64,000 bases of DNA from the NCBI RefSeq assembly GCF_000597865.1, contig NZ_CP007453.1, positions 496,001 to 560,000 on the forward strand, in the 5' to 3' direction. The first letter of the stretch is position 1; the number at the start of each line of letters is the position of its first letter. The notes under the pieces are model-generated. The model was given only the letters and a program-made list of their open reading frames with translations. It had not been told where the DNA came from and did no database searches. The stretch comes from Peptoclostridium acidaminophilum DSM 3953. GTDB lineage: Bacteria; Bacillota; Clostridia; Peptostreptococcales; Peptostreptococcaceae. The position numbers were made by a program, and so were the translations under genes. Shown one piece after another: positions 1-8,812 of this stretch.

Positions 1-487
1 CAGCGACTCCTATTACCCAAGACATCGAAGCGCTGCTCGAAATCGCCTTTATGATTCCTCCCACTCCCAGTATTGGAGCGTAAAACACTAGTCTTACCAT
101 CATTACCAGCACGTTTTGAACCTGGGAGATGTCATTTGTCGTACGAGTAATAAGCGACGCCGTAGAGAACTGGTCGAACTCTGCATTTGAAAAACTCGAA
201 ACTTTCTTAAATATGTCAAGGCGCAGATCTCGAGCCACGCTTGCGGCTATGAGCGCCGCAAAATATCCCACAGTAACTGACGCTGTAGTTCCAAGAAGAG
301 TCACTAGTATCATAACGACTCCAGTTTTGAGTATGAAATTCCGATCGCCCGACATTACTCCTGTATTTACAATGTCGGCCATGTAATCCGGCAGCGCCAG
401 GTCGCATATGGCCTGCACAAGCAGCAGCACCACTGCGCACAGGAGCATTCCTATGTAGGGCTTTAAATATCTTGCTAACTTTATCAC
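1..487 (-). CDS. ABC exporter, permease-ATPase type, N-terminal part (cut by window edge)
   Basis: The reading frame stays open from a GTG start at 487 to the left edge (162 codons). A GATGAGG ribosome site lies about six bases before the GTG. The product begins with a short basic stretch and hydrophobic helices, then the segment LRLDIFKKVSSFSNAEFDQF and STASLITRTTNDISQVQ, which is the intracellular coupling region typical of MsbA/LmrA-type ABC transporter membrane domains. The ATPase half would lie beyond the window. It follows the MarR gene by 42 bp and is probably co-transcribed, a common arrangement for MarR-controlled multidrug exporters, often with a second half-transporter. Substrate unknown. 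Confidence 0.85.
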   Translation of the reverse strand, partial: MIKLARYLKPYIGMLLCAVVLLLVQAICDLALPDYMADIVNTGVMSGDRNFILKTGVVMILVTLLGTTASVTVGYFAALIAASVARDLRLDIFKKVSSFSNAEFDQFSTASLITRTTNDISQVQNVLVMMVRLVFYAPILGVGGIIKAISSSASMSWVIGVA

Positions 488-529
488 TTTAATACCTCAT
501 CTCTTGTTGAAATTCTACCTGTTGCTTAA

Positions 530-970
530 TCAGCTGTTTTCATCCTCACTTGCTATAATGTAGAATTTTTCAAGGAGGCGCAGGAATTCAGCTGTATCCT
601 CTTCGCCCATTTTTTCGAAAATCCCATTGATGTTGGTCATGTAGCTCTCCATGGCTTTTTTCAGACTCTGCACTCCTGCATCCGTAAGTTTCACATACAC
701 TACTCTTCTGTCTTTTTTTGTTGTAATCCGGTCTACTAACCCCTTTTCCTCGAGCACGTTTATCATCTGTGAAACCGCCGGTTTGCTTATTTCAAGAAGC
801 TCGCTAATCATGGAGACTGTAACTCCGTCATTATCTTTTGTGTTTGCTTTTATAAGCTTTAGCATCATGAACTCGCTGCGCGGCATGTCGATTATGTTTT
901 TCAGGTTGGCTGTGCTCTTTTGAAATTTCTGCATTATTTGTACTATTTTATAGGCATTGCTCATATCCAT
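530..970 (-). CDS. MarR-family transcriptional regulator
   Basis: A 146-residue winged-helix protein. The recognition region (ISELLEISKPAVSQMINVLE, about residues 54-73) is followed by the wing KKDRRVVYVKLTDAG, the hallmark of MarR proteins, and flanking helices for dimerisation. It is the first gene of a unit that continues into the ABC exporter. A consensus promoter and a palindrome lie just upstream, so autoregulation is likely. MarR proteins usually repress drug or phenolic-compound efflux; the ligand here cannot be read from the sequence. Confidence 0.9.
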   Translation of the reverse strand: MDMSNAYKIVQIMQKFQKSTANLKNIIDMPRSEFMMLKLIKANTKDNDGVTVSMISELLEISKPAVSQMINVLEEKGLVDRITTKKDRRVVYVKLTDAGVQSLKKAMESYMTNINGIFEKMGEEDTAEFLRLLEKFYIIASEDENS

Positions 971-1036
971 GTTTGCTCACCCTCTCACTTTTATTTGATT
1001 CATATGGACATTTTGATTTAGTCTCATTAATCATTA

Positions 1037-1048
1037 AGTTAATTAACT
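1037..1048. promoter_or_regulatory. Perfect 12-bp palindrome, candidate MarR operator
   Basis: AGTTAATTAACT lies about 10-20 bp downstream of the predicted marR transcription start, where a bound repressor would block elongation or initiation. Assignment to the adjacent MarR protein is inference. Confidence 0.5.
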
Positions 1049-1063
1049 AATAACATAGTTAAC

Positions 1064-1092
1064 ATTATATGTCTGCTCCTTTTTATTGTCAA
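1064..1092 (-). promoter_or_regulatory. Sigma-A promoter of the marR-ABC operon
   Basis: On the minus strand TTGACA (1092-1087) and TATAAT (1069-1064) are both perfect consensus hexamers, separated by exactly 17 bp. About 95 bp separate the -10 box from the marR start codon. Confidence 0.85.
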
Positions 1093-1123
1093 TATAAAAC
1101 AAGCCTATTCCAGATGCTTTCCA

Positions 1124-1187
1124 TAAAAAAACTCCCCTCGTTATAAACAGCTATATTTTATAAGCTGTTTATAACAAGGGAAGTTTA
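1124..1187 (-). terminator. Intrinsic terminator after nhaC
   Basis: A long hairpin with a 13-bp arm pair (GTTATAAACAGCT and its complement), extended by G/C-rich flanks with a small bulge, is followed on the minus strand by a run of seven T. It lies 18 bp beyond the nhaC stop. Confidence 0.85.
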
Positions 1188-1204
1188 TGAGATTAGTATC
1201 GTTT

Positions 1205-2632
1205 CTATGAAGATTTGGCACATGCATTAATAGATTTTTTTTTCTGCATTTCGACCGTCAGCAGGCTGTATCCCAGTATTGGGAAGATTATCCCAAACAG
1301 AGGGTTCAACCAATTGAGTATTGCATACGGCGCATACTGGGCGGCTGAAACTCCCAGCGCCCCGGACATGAAAGCTCCGCACGTAGTCCAGGGATAGAGT
1401 CCGGACGTCAACGTGCCTCCCTCTTCAAGCGCTCTAGAAAGCATCCTGGGCTGAAGGCCTGCTTTTGGATATGCGTCCTTGTAGAGCTGCCCCGAGAGGA
1501 CTATGCTCATATACTGCTCTCCCATTATTGCATTCAGTACAGTTGTAGTTACAATTGTAAGGCCCGGCAGGTATTTGGGATTGTGAATTCTTACTAGCAT
1601 TCTTTCTATTATGACATCCATTATTCTGCTTTCCGTCAGAATTCCGCCAAGACTAAGCGCGAGTATCGCAAGTGAAAATGTCCACATCATGCCTTGTATT
1701 CCGCCGCGGTTGAGAAGCGTATCTACAACCTCTATGCCACTGCTGAATGTAAAACCATAGTTTAGCACACTCAGCGCTTCAACAAACGGCACACCCTGCA
1801 GGAACATAGCAACAGGTATTGAAGACACTATACCTGCAGTAAGACTTGGTATGGCCGGAAACTTAGCCAGGCTCAAAACCAAAACAATGACAAGAGGCAG
1901 GAAAACCACAAGATTCAAATTGAACGAGCTTCCTATAGCATTTTGTATCTGACTTATCTTTTCGACATCCAGGCTTGAATTCGCGTATTTAATGCCCATG
2001 ACGCAGTAAGCGGCCAGCGCGCAAACATATGCGGGTATTGTCGTGTAAAGCATGGCCGTAATGTGGTCGTACAGGTTTGCTCCGGCTATTGCGGGACTGA
2101 GGTTAGTTGTATCGGAAAGCGGCGACATCTTGTCTCCAAAGAATGCTCCCGATATAACCATGCCTGCAATCAAAGGAGCAGGAATCCCCATTCCCATTCC
2201 TATGCCCATAAGAGCCACCCCAACCGTTCCGGCTGTACTCCATGAGCTGCCTGTGGCAATAGCAGCTATGCTGGATATAACAAGCCCTGCAGGCAGGAAA
2301 AATTTAGGGCTTAGTATGTCCAGCCCATAATATATCAAGGCTGGGACTGTACCGCTTTGAAGCCATGTACCCATCGCCATGCCTATCAGAAAAAAGAAAA
2401 ACAAAGCGCCTATGGCCTTTGATACTCCGTGCACCATGCTATGCTCTATATCAGACCAGCAATGACCCAGTATTTTCGATGCTGCAGCGGCTATTATTAT
2501 GCATATGAACAGCAGCGCATGCATGTTGGCATTAAACACCAAAAGTCCGCCCATGAGTGTTAATGCTATGAGAAAAGTAAAGGTCAGAGCAAATAAAAGC
2601 GAGGGTTTTTTTGCCGTGGTATCGTTTTCCAT
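1205..2632 (-). CDS. nhaC: Na+/H+ antiporter, NhaC family
   Basis: About 475 residues, mostly hydrophobic, with roughly a dozen membrane segments. The motifs GSSWSTAGTVGVALMGIG and SGAFFGDKMSPLSDTTNLSP are characteristic of NhaC/ArsB-related ion transporters; the acidic GDKMSPLSD region is the presumed ion site. The ATG at 2632 is preferred because GGGAG stands about eight bases before it; a GTG 42 bp upstream lies inside a perfect palindrome and has no ribosome site. It probably uses the proton gradient to expel Na+, although some NhaC relatives exchange malate/lactate or amino-acid-derived acids. It is a single-gene unit with its own terminator, next to the IclR gene. Confidence 0.85.
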   Translation of the reverse strand: MENDTTAKKPSLLFALTFTFLIALTLMGGLLVFNANMHALLFICIIIAAAASKILGHCWSDIEHSMVHGVSKAIGALFFFFLIGMAMGTWLQSGTVPALIYYGLDILSPKFFLPAGLVISSIAAIATGSSWSTAGTVGVALMGIGMGMGIPAPLIAGMVISGAFFGDKMSPLSDTTNLSPAIAGANLYDHITAMLYTTIPAYVCALAAYCVMGIKYANSSLDVEKISQIQNAIGSSFNLNLVVFLPLVIVLVLSLAKFPAIPSLTAGIVSSIPVAMFLQGVPFVEALSVLNYGFTFSSGIEVVDTLLNRGGIQGMMWTFSLAILALSLGGILTESRIMDVIIERMLVRIHNPKYLPGLTIVTTTVLNAIMGEQYMSIVLSGQLYKDAYPKAGLQPRMLSRALEEGGTLTSGLYPWTTCGAFMSGALGVSAAQYAPYAILNWLNPLFGIIFPILGYSLLTVEMQKKKSINACAKSS

Positions 2633-2660
2633 GTGCAGTCTCCCTTCCGCTTTGCTAGAA

Positions 2661-2676
2661 CTGTGAATATTCACAG
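2661..2676. promoter_or_regulatory. Perfect 16-bp palindrome upstream of nhaC
   Basis: CTGTGAATATTCACAG lies 28 bp before the preferred nhaC start. Its TGTGA-N4-TCACA core resembles CRP/FNR-type half-sites with FNR spacing. The binding protein is unknown; the IclR protein encoded next door is another candidate. Confidence 0.5.
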
Positions 2677-2756
2677 GGATAGGATATCATGCCAGTATTC
2701 CCGGGCATATTGGCATGAGCGCAAATGCCCAAGAACACTGTGAAATTCATTGTTTT

Positions 2757-3530
2757 TTACCTGAGTTTTTTGCTGATTTTTACTGCTGTTTCTTTGACTC
2801 CAGCCAATATCTTGTCAAACATTCCCGGCGCATTTATCCTTGAAGTTGGCCCAGAAACGCTTATCGCAGCTATGGCTTCGTTGTTTTTTCCAAGAATAGG
2901 CGCTGCGACACATGTAAGTCCCGCTTCAGCCTCTTCGTTGTCAATCGCATATCCTTGTTCTCTGACTTTTTCAAGCTCTTTGCAAAGCTGTTCCCAATTT
3001 TTAATCGAAGTATCGGTAGTCCCGTCAAAATCGGCAGATTTCATCCTGGCGACCGTAGCCTCGTCGGAATAAGCCAATAGACATTTTCCGACTGCCGCTG
3101 TGTGAGGTTCGCTTATAGAGCCGAGCGACGGTCTCACCGTAAGCATCTGTCCCTGCTTTTCTTCCTTTATTATCAGTATCGTCTTTGGATATTCGTATGT
3201 CGTAGTGTCTAGTATTGAAACATTGACGACCTCACCAAACCTGTCCGAAAGCTCCTTTGCATACGGCTGTATTGTCTCTTTCAGAGGCATTTTTTCGCCT
3301 ACGAGCATGCCTATCGCATATAGCTTTATTCCAAGCCAGTATTTGCCGCTTTCGGAATTTTGCTGCACAAAACCCTTATTTTCAAGTGTGGCAAGCGTTC
3401 TATGAACCGTGCTTTTGTAAACTCCAAGTCCGTTGGATATTTCAGTAACGCCCATTTCTCTTTGCTCGCGGTATAAAAGTATCAGTATATCAAGAGCCCT
3501 GTCTACTGAGTTGATAATATCAGTGTTCAT
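2757..3530 (-). CDS. IclR-family transcriptional regulator
   Basis: 257 residues. The N-terminal winged helix-turn-helix (about residues 5-70, with GVTEISNGLGVYKSTVHRTL) is followed by the IclR effector-binding domain, including the conserved AAVGKCLLAYS and AAPILGKNNEAIAAISVSGP segments. IclR proteins sense small organic acids and control catabolic genes. It follows the aminotransferase gene by 83 bp and appears to have its own extended -10 promoter in that gap. The neighbouring buk-ptb-aminotransferase unit and nhaC are the obvious targets, but this is inference from position. Confidence 0.9.
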   Translation of the reverse strand: MNTDIINSVDRALDILILLYREQREMGVTEISNGLGVYKSTVHRTLATLENKGFVQQNSESGKYWLGIKLYAIGMLVGEKMPLKETIQPYAKELSDRFGEVVNVSILDTTTYEYPKTILIIKEEKQGQMLTVRPSLGSISEPHTAAVGKCLLAYSDEATVARMKSADFDGTTDTSIKNWEQLCKELEKVREQGYAIDNEEAEAGLTCVAAPILGKNNEAIAAISVSGPTSRINAPGMFDKILAGVKETAVKISKKLR

Positions 3531-3566
3531 AAATTATCTTGATCTCCTTTTGAGTTTTTTTTAATA

Positions 3567-3575
3567 ATTATACCA
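3567..3575 (-). promoter_or_regulatory. Extended -10 promoter element for iclR
   Basis: On the minus strand TGG-TATAAT gives an extended -10 element about 37 bp before the iclR start. The -35 region is weak, as is usual for extended -10 promoters. Confidence 0.5.
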
Positions 3576-3613
3576 TAGCTGGGCGCTCAATAACTTTTGT
3601 CTTTTCAATCGCA

Positions 3614-4810
3614 TTAAGCCTGGCTGCTTTTTATCTCTTCTTTTAAAACGGATCCTAGAATCTTGATTCCTTCCACTATGTTCTCTTCGGAAACCGTTGT
3701 GAAATTTAGTCTTAAGGAGCTTTTGCAGTCACACAGCGGATAGAATGACTCTCCAGGCACGAAGGCAACATTGCTTTCTATCGCCTTGTTTAAAAGCTCA
3801 GTTGTGTCGATATGTCCCGGGAGCTCCACCCATACAAACATTCCTCCTTCAGGCTCTGTATATTTAGCCTCCGGCGGGAACTCAGCCTTCATTGTGTCGA
3901 GCATAAGCTGGCACTTATTGCCGTACGCCGTTCTTATCTTGTCTATGTGCTTTTCGAAGTCATAATTATTGAGGAATTCCAACACCTGCATCTGAGCAAG
4001 CTGGTTGCACTGAAGATCTGCCCCCTGTTTTAAAAGTTCGACCTTTTCAATCATATCTTTGGATCCGCACATCCATGCAACCCTAAGACCCGGACACAAA
4101 ACCTTCGAGAATGAGCCGAGCGATATTACCCTCTCCTGCGTATCCATAGACTTGAGAGTCGGCACGCTTTCTCCCCTGAACCTTAGCTGTCCGTACGGAT
4201 CGTCCTCTATTACAATAACATCGTATTTGTTTGCAAGCTCAATCAGCTTTTCGCATCTTTCCTTTGACCACGTTTTCCCTGTAGGGTTTTGGAAGTTAGG
4301 TATAACGTATATCATCTTAGTGTTAGGGTTTTCCTGAAGCGCCTTTTCAAGGTCCTCCATTATCATTCCGTCTTCGTCGATGTCAACGCCTACAAAATTG
4401 CACTGATAAGGCCTGAATGCGTTTATAGCTCCAAGATAGCTTGGATTCTCAGTGATTACGACATCTCCGGGATTGAGCATTATCATAGAGCAGAAAGATA
4501 TTCCCTGCTGAGATCCTGTAGTTATTATAAGGTTTTCAGACTTGGCATCCACATTGTCTCTTTCCTTTAGCAGCGTGCATAGCTTCTCAAGGAGCGGTCC
4601 GTGTCCCTGGGTAGGTCCATACTGAAGCGCCACCATGGCATCTTCCTTTAAAAGCTTGTCTGTTACAGCATGCATTTCATCGAAAGGAAAAAGAGTAGGA
4701 TCTGGCAGTCCTGCTGCAAAAGATATTACTCCTTTCTTTTGGGCAATTATTTTTCCAACTGCTCTTATGGCTGATGCCTTAACCTCGTCCATTCTGTCAG
4801 CAAATATCAT
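3614..4810 (-). CDS. PLP-dependent aminotransferase, class I fold (2-aminoadipate/branched-chain type)
   Basis: About 398 residues. The PLP lysine is in SLGSFSKVLCPGLRVAW (about K236), the conserved NPTG is present in YVIPNFQNPTGKTW, and the PLP-ring aspartate is in VIEDDPYG. The C-terminal arginine in SSLRLNFTTV binds the substrate carboxylate. Similarity is to the LysN/MocR-derived branch, broad-specificity enzymes acting on branched-chain, aromatic and 2-aminoadipate substrates. The ATG at 4810 is chosen since a GGAGG lies 11 bases upstream; the GTG at 4822 overlaps that site. It is third after buk and ptb, which suggests it makes the 2-oxoacid that vor oxidises. Confidence 0.85.
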   Translation of the reverse strand: MIFADRMDEVKASAIRAVGKIIAQKKGVISFAAGLPDPTLFPFDEMHAVTDKLLKEDAMVALQYGPTQGHGPLLEKLCTLLKERDNVDAKSENLIITTGSQQGISFCSMIMLNPGDVVITENPSYLGAINAFRPYQCNFVGVDIDEDGMIMEDLEKALQENPNTKMIYVIPNFQNPTGKTWSKERCEKLIELANKYDVIVIEDDPYGQLRFRGESVPTLKSMDTQERVISLGSFSKVLCPGLRVAWMCGSKDMIEKVELLKQGADLQCNQLAQMQVLEFLNNYDFEKHIDKIRTAYGNKCQLMLDTMKAEFPPEAKYTEPEGGMFVWVELPGHIDTTELLNKAIESNVAFVPGESFYPLCDCKSSLRLNFTTVSEENIVEGIKILGSVLKEEIKSSQA

Positions 4811-4846
4811 GATAACCAGCACCTCCGAAAGTATTTTATGATCTGT

Positions 4847-5743
4847 TTAGGCTCCGCAACTTAGGCAGGCCATCGCAACCGAATTCAGTTTTATTTCGGC
4901 CGTATCGCTTCTTGAACCGAGTATTATCGGATTAGTTGCCCCCAGCACTATGCCGGCCCATTTGGCCTTGTTGAAGTAGAGCCAAGATTTTCCAAGCACG
5001 TTTCCAACCTCTATTGCAGGGCAAAAGAAGAGATCCACATCACCGGCAACCTTGCTTTCTATGCCCTTGTGGTGCGCCGCTTCGCTGCTGCAGGCTACGT
5101 CCATGGCCATAGGTCCTTCTATGATGCACTTTGGAATCTCGCCGCGCTCTTGCATCTCCACAAGCGCTCTTGCATCCACCGTTGCCGGTATCTTTGGGTC
5201 AACCATCTCGTTTGCTGCCAGCGCAGCTACCTTGGGCTTTTCAATGCCCATAGCTTTTATTGCCATTAGAGCATTAGTGAGTATATCCTTTTTTTGTTCC
5301 TGAGTGGGTGCAACGTTTATTCCGCTGTCTGTGCAGAAAACTATCTTGCTGTGACCCGGTATCTCGTATGCCGCCATGTGGCTGAGCAGGCGTCCGCTTC
5401 GAAGGCCCGTCTCCTTGTTTAGTACTGCCTTCATGAATATGCTTGTGTTTACAAAGCCTTTCATTAGAATCTGAGCTTCCCCGTTTTTCACTAGCAGTGC
5501 GGCCTGCTGAGCTGCCTCTGCCTCATCAGATGCATCTACAATCGGCATTTCGCCAAGACCTATCTCTTTCGAAATCGATTCTATTTTTATTGCGTCTCCA
5601 ACAAGTATTGGCGTTATGAGTCCCATGTCGCTTGCCATCTTTACAGTCTCTAGCACTTCGCGATCATGTGCTGCCGCAATACTAACCTTGAAAGGACCTC
5701 TTTGCTTTGCTATGCTTAAAACTTCTTCAAAGTTCCTAAACAA
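4847..5743 (-). CDS. ptb: Phosphate butyryltransferase (acyl-CoA to acyl-phosphate)
   Basis: 298 residues, the usual family length. It carries family segments including ILMKGFVNTSIFMKAVLNKE, GLRSGRLLSHMA, FCTDSGINVAPT and the C-terminal AGIVLGATNPIILGSRSD. The enzyme exchanges CoA of butyryl-, isobutyryl- or isovaleryl-CoA for phosphate. With buk upstream and the aminotransferase downstream, it is the middle step from acyl-CoA to ATP. It follows buk by 160 bp, and no terminator was seen in that gap. Confidence 0.92.
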   Translation of the reverse strand: MFRNFEEVLSIAKQRGPFKVSIAAAHDREVLETVKMASDMGLITPILVGDAIKIESISKEIGLGEMPIVDASDEAEAAQQAALLVKNGEAQILMKGFVNTSIFMKAVLNKETGLRSGRLLSHMAAYEIPGHSKIVFCTDSGINVAPTQEQKKDILTNALMAIKAMGIEKPKVAALAANEMVDPKIPATVDARALVEMQERGEIPKCIIEGPMAMDVACSSEAAHHKGIESKVAGDVDLFFCPAIEVGNVLGKSWLYFNKAKWAGIVLGATNPIILGSRSDTAEIKLNSVAMACLSCGA

Positions 5744-5903
5744 CTAATACACCTTCTTTCGTTGAATTTTGTGCAACATTTCATAATTTATAGTTTGAAG
5801 CATTTATATGAAACTTATCAAACAATAGATTCACACCCAGATATCCTGCAGCATAAGCCGTCCGAATTCAAATGCGAATCTATATTGTCAACTTTGTTTG
5901 TGC

Positions 5904-6968
5904 TTACATTGGATATTCTTTGGCCTCTTCCTGTCCACTTAGCACCCTTTTTGCTCCAAGCATGAGGGCTTCCATTTCCTCTTCTCCGGGGACTACTGCC
6001 ACAGGCGCTATGAAGAGTACTTTCTTTTTGAGCATCTCGACGATTTCATTTGAATACGCTATGCCCCCTGTTATTATAATTCTGTCGACCTTGCCATCGA
6101 GCACCGCAGCATAGGCTCCTATTTCCCTTGCTGTCTGCAATACGAATGCGTTCAGAACGTTCACAGCCGTTTCGTCGCCTTCGTTGTACATTTCAACAAT
6201 TTTTATCATGTCCTTAGTTCCAAGGTAGTCATACATCCCACCTATACTGCTTACCTTCGCAACCATTTCTTTGTGGCTATACTTTCCCGAAAAACAAAGA
6301 TCTATAAGAGGATAAGCCGGAAGTCCACCGCTTCTTTCTGGCGAAAACGGTCCGTCAACCCTTCCACCGCCTCCGTCTATCATTTTTCCTTTCCTGTGGG
6401 CCGCTATCGATATTCCTGAGCCAAGGTGAGCCACAACGAAATTGAGGTCGCTGTAGTTTCTGTCAAGCTCTTCGGCAACTTTTCTAGCCACCGCCTTTTG
6501 GTTCAGAGCATGCAGCCAGCTTGCCTTTTCCAAGTCCTTTATGCCTGTTATTCTGGCTTCTGGCATGAATTCGTCCACCGAAACCGGATCCACAACAAAT
6601 GAAGGAATTCCGACTGTGTCTGCTATAGATTTGGCAAGTACGCATCCAAGATTTGAGGCATGCTCTCCATTTACTGCATTCTTGACATCGTTTATCATAT
6701 AGTCGTTTATGCTGTATGTGCCGCCTTCAATAGGCTTAAGAAGCCCACCCCTTCCAACAACAGCCGAAAGTAATTTGGGATCTATGTCGGCCTCCGCCAG
6801 AGAATTCACAATCAGCTCCATCCTGTAGCCGTACTCATCAAATACCGTCTTGAACGGGGCAAGATCTTCAGCCGTGTGCACTATTGATTTTTTCATTATC
6901 ATATTTTCGTCTTCAAATACAGCTATCTTTGTAGATGTCCCACCCGGATTGATTGTAAGTATTTTCAT
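5904..6968 (-). CDS. buk: Butyrate kinase (acyl-phosphate to acid + ATP)
   Basis: 354 residues from the ATG at 6968, which has AGGGAGG seven bases upstream; an in-frame ATG 42 bp further upstream has no such site. The N-terminus ILTINPGGTSTKIAVFEDE is the phosphate-binding start of the acetokinase/ASKHA family, and VAHLGSGISIAAHRKGKMID and IITGGIAYSN are the later phosphate and adenosine motifs. The enzyme makes ATP by substrate-level phosphorylation from butyryl- or branched-chain acyl-phosphate. First gene of buk-ptb-aminotransferase; a GAACGATGTTC palindrome lies in its leader. Confidence 0.92.
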   Translation of the reverse strand: MKILTINPGGTSTKIAVFEDENMIMKKSIVHTAEDLAPFKTVFDEYGYRMELIVNSLAEADIDPKLLSAVVGRGGLLKPIEGGTYSINDYMINDVKNAVNGEHASNLGCVLAKSIADTVGIPSFVVDPVSVDEFMPEARITGIKDLEKASWLHALNQKAVARKVAEELDRNYSDLNFVVAHLGSGISIAAHRKGKMIDGGGGRVDGPFSPERSGGLPAYPLIDLCFSGKYSHKEMVAKVSSIGGMYDYLGTKDMIKIVEMYNEGDETAVNVLNAFVLQTAREIGAYAAVLDGKVDRIIITGGIAYSNEIVEMLKKKVLFIAPVAVVPGEEEMEALMLGAKRVLSGQEEAKEYPM

Positions 6969-7050
6969 GTCATATTCCTCCCTAATGTTCATTTTTAAGT
7001 GTCTATTCAAGTTTCTATAAAATGAAGTTGTAATCAGATAATTTTATTTC

Positions 7051-7063
7051 GGAACGATGTTCT
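7051..7063. promoter_or_regulatory. Operator candidate GAAC-N3-GTTC in buk leader
   Basis: GGAACGATGTTCT contains the 11-bp palindrome GAAC-GAT-GTTC, just downstream of the presumed -10 box (TATACA, about 7072-7077). The same palindrome type lies at the same relative place in the vor leader (13011-13021). Confidence 0.5.
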
Positions 7064-7257
7064 GCTAATTTTGTATAAAAAATAACATTCACGCTCGCCC
7101 AATGCACTTAGAATATTTAAAACCATTTCTGGATCAATATATGAGAAAAACGCCTGGTGAGCTGTGATACTATTAAGCGAATATTTGTTTCTGTATAGGG
7201 AAGAAAACTTTTGGATTCTACAATGGCAATTTATAGAATTTTTAGTTCTGCTTAATA

Positions 7258-7270
7258 GAACATCGTTCCT
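7258..7270. promoter_or_regulatory. Second GAAC-N3-GTTC site, inverted copy
   Basis: AGAACATCGTTCC is the exact reverse complement of the 13-mer at 7051-7063, about 195 bp away. Paired sites could support DNA looping by a repressor; that is inference. Confidence 0.45.
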
Positions 7271-7365
7271 TTATTGTTGTTTTTATTTTATATCTTTCCA
7301 TTTTGAATGTCAATATGATTTGAATTTTTCTGAAGTTTTCAGTATGATACCCCGCGCAGAATTGT

Positions 7366-8640
7366 TTAAATAAGCTTTTCCAGAGCATAATTTGACTGAG
7401 CAAGACAGCTTTCATCTTCCAGCAGATCCAGACTCTTTGCAAATATTTTTGTCGTACTTGCCTGCACTGTAAGCGTTATTAATATCGTCATAAAAACGAC
7501 AGAAGATATTACGTCGCTATGGGGAAGGTGCATTGAGACTATCATTCCGGAAAGTGCAGCAGGTATTACGCCCGTCTCCCTCACCCACATTAAAAAGAGT
7601 ATCTCCCTGAATGTCCATTTTGCTTTCCTGTCAGGAAGCGTGCAGACGAGCACCGACAAAGGCCTGAACACGAACATAAGCAGGAATACTATCAATAGTG
7701 ACTGTTTCCAATACATCGCAAGTGCTACAAAGTCCACCTGTGTACCAAGCATTATAAATATAGACATCCTCATGAGCGTTGAAAGGGTTTCTCTGACATG
7801 AGTCTGTACAAGCGACGAGCTTGGGGGAACGACTAATCCAAACGTCGACTTGTTGCCGCACACAAGACCTGTGACGAATGCAGCCATATATCCGCTGCCA
7901 TGAAATTTTTCAGCGAGTATATACGATATTATAACCGCAAATATCGACACAAGCGGGGCGTATTCATGCAGGAATCCGAACTTCTTGTCTGAAATCACAT
8001 GAGATAGGACCATTCCTACAGCTACTCCTACTAATATCCCACCAGCCATCATTATTCCAAGCTGCTTTATGCTTCCTCCCAGAGAAAATGTTCCGTTTTG
8101 GATAGTGGCTATTATGGAAAAAACGAGTATCGCACCTGCGGCGTCGTTGAATGCAGACTCACTTATTACTGTCTGTTTTACCTTTTCCCTTAGTGTTATG
8201 CACTTGAATACCGGAACAAGCGTTGCGGGATCCGTCGATGCAATAACCGCCCCTAGCAGCAATGCGTACAGCATATTTATATTAAACACTTCCTGCACGG
8301 CGTATCCGGTAAGAACTGCCGATATTGCCAAACCTATTATAGCCAAAAGCCCTACAGTGATTTTTACACTGTTTAGCACCTTCAACCTTATCTCTCTGCC
8401 ACCGTCATAAAGTATGAAAGCAGAGCCGAACGTTAGCAGCAGATGATTTCCAATAGGCGAGACGTCCGTGCCCACGAGATTCAAAACATAGGGGCCAAGT
8501 ATTATCCCGCCCATTAGGAACAGCACGACATCTGGAAGCTTTACAATACCACTTAGCTTTCCAAATGTCATTCCTGTAACTAAAACAACTGCAAACAGAG
8601 ACAATATGCTGTCTGTAGATGCAATTAATGAATTTTCCAT
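7366..8640 (-). CDS. Cation/proton antiporter, CPA1 (NhaP-like) family
   Basis: About 424 residues with some 12 membrane helices. ASTDPATLVPVF and SESAFNDAAGAILVFS are the paired helices that carry the ion-binding Asp residues in CPA1 Na+(K+)/H+ antiporters. The ATG at 8640 has CGGAGGTG seven bases upstream; an in-frame GTG at 8649 overlaps that ribosome site. No C-terminal regulatory domain is present. It probably works alongside NhaC and the V-ATPase in Na+ or K+/H+ balance. Ion preference cannot be read with confidence. Confidence 0.85.
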   Translation of the reverse strand: MENSLIASTDSILSLFAVVLVTGMTFGKLSGIVKLPDVVLFLMGGIILGPYVLNLVGTDVSPIGNHLLLTFGSAFILYDGGREIRLKVLNSVKITVGLLAIIGLAISAVLTGYAVQEVFNINMLYALLLGAVIASTDPATLVPVFKCITLREKVKQTVISESAFNDAAGAILVFSIIATIQNGTFSLGGSIKQLGIMMAGGILVGVAVGMVLSHVISDKKFGFLHEYAPLVSIFAVIISYILAEKFHGSGYMAAFVTGLVCGNKSTFGLVVPPSSSLVQTHVRETLSTLMRMSIFIMLGTQVDFVALAMYWKQSLLIVFLLMFVFRPLSVLVCTLPDRKAKWTFREILFLMWVRETGVIPAALSGMIVSMHLPHSDVISSVVFMTILITLTVQASTTKIFAKSLDLLEDESCLAQSNYALEKLI

Positions 8641-8705
8641 TTTAATCACCTCCGAAATGGCTATGACTTCATGTTGTTGTCATATTATAATGAATTACTT
8701 TGTAT

Positions 8706-8750
8706 TATATAAGACACCTTCAGCCAATTACGTTTTGGCCGAAGGTGCCT
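8706..8750 (-). terminator. Terminator after the MFS gene
   Basis: A 13-bp stem (GGCACCTTCGGCC with one G-T pair in its partner) with an 11-base loop is followed on the minus strand by TTATATAAT. It lies about 60 bp beyond the MFS stop and also insulates the antiporter gene. Confidence 0.75.
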
Positions 8751-8812
8751 TTTAAAATGGGGTTATACCTTATTAAGTTGGATGTCGCTTTATCTCATAC
8801 TGCTGCCTCTAA

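Larger units (their letters stand above)
6969..7365. other. 397-bp intergenic region upstream of buk
   Basis: No gene is supported here. The region holds a TATACA -10-like box followed by a GGAACGATGTTCT site (7051-7063) in the buk leader, and a perfect inverted copy of that 13-mer (7258-7270). It is otherwise AT-rich. The antiporter gene on the same strand ends at its right edge. Confidence 0.6.

Noticed and set aside
2680-2745. Terminator between iclR and nhaC
   Set aside because: GGGCAT...ATGCCC repeats are present, but the loop is long and no T-run follows.
7051-7063. LexA/SOS box reading of GAACGATGTTC
   Set aside because: The Gram-positive LexA box is GAAC-N4-GTTC (12 bp core). All sites here have N3, and the genes are metabolic.
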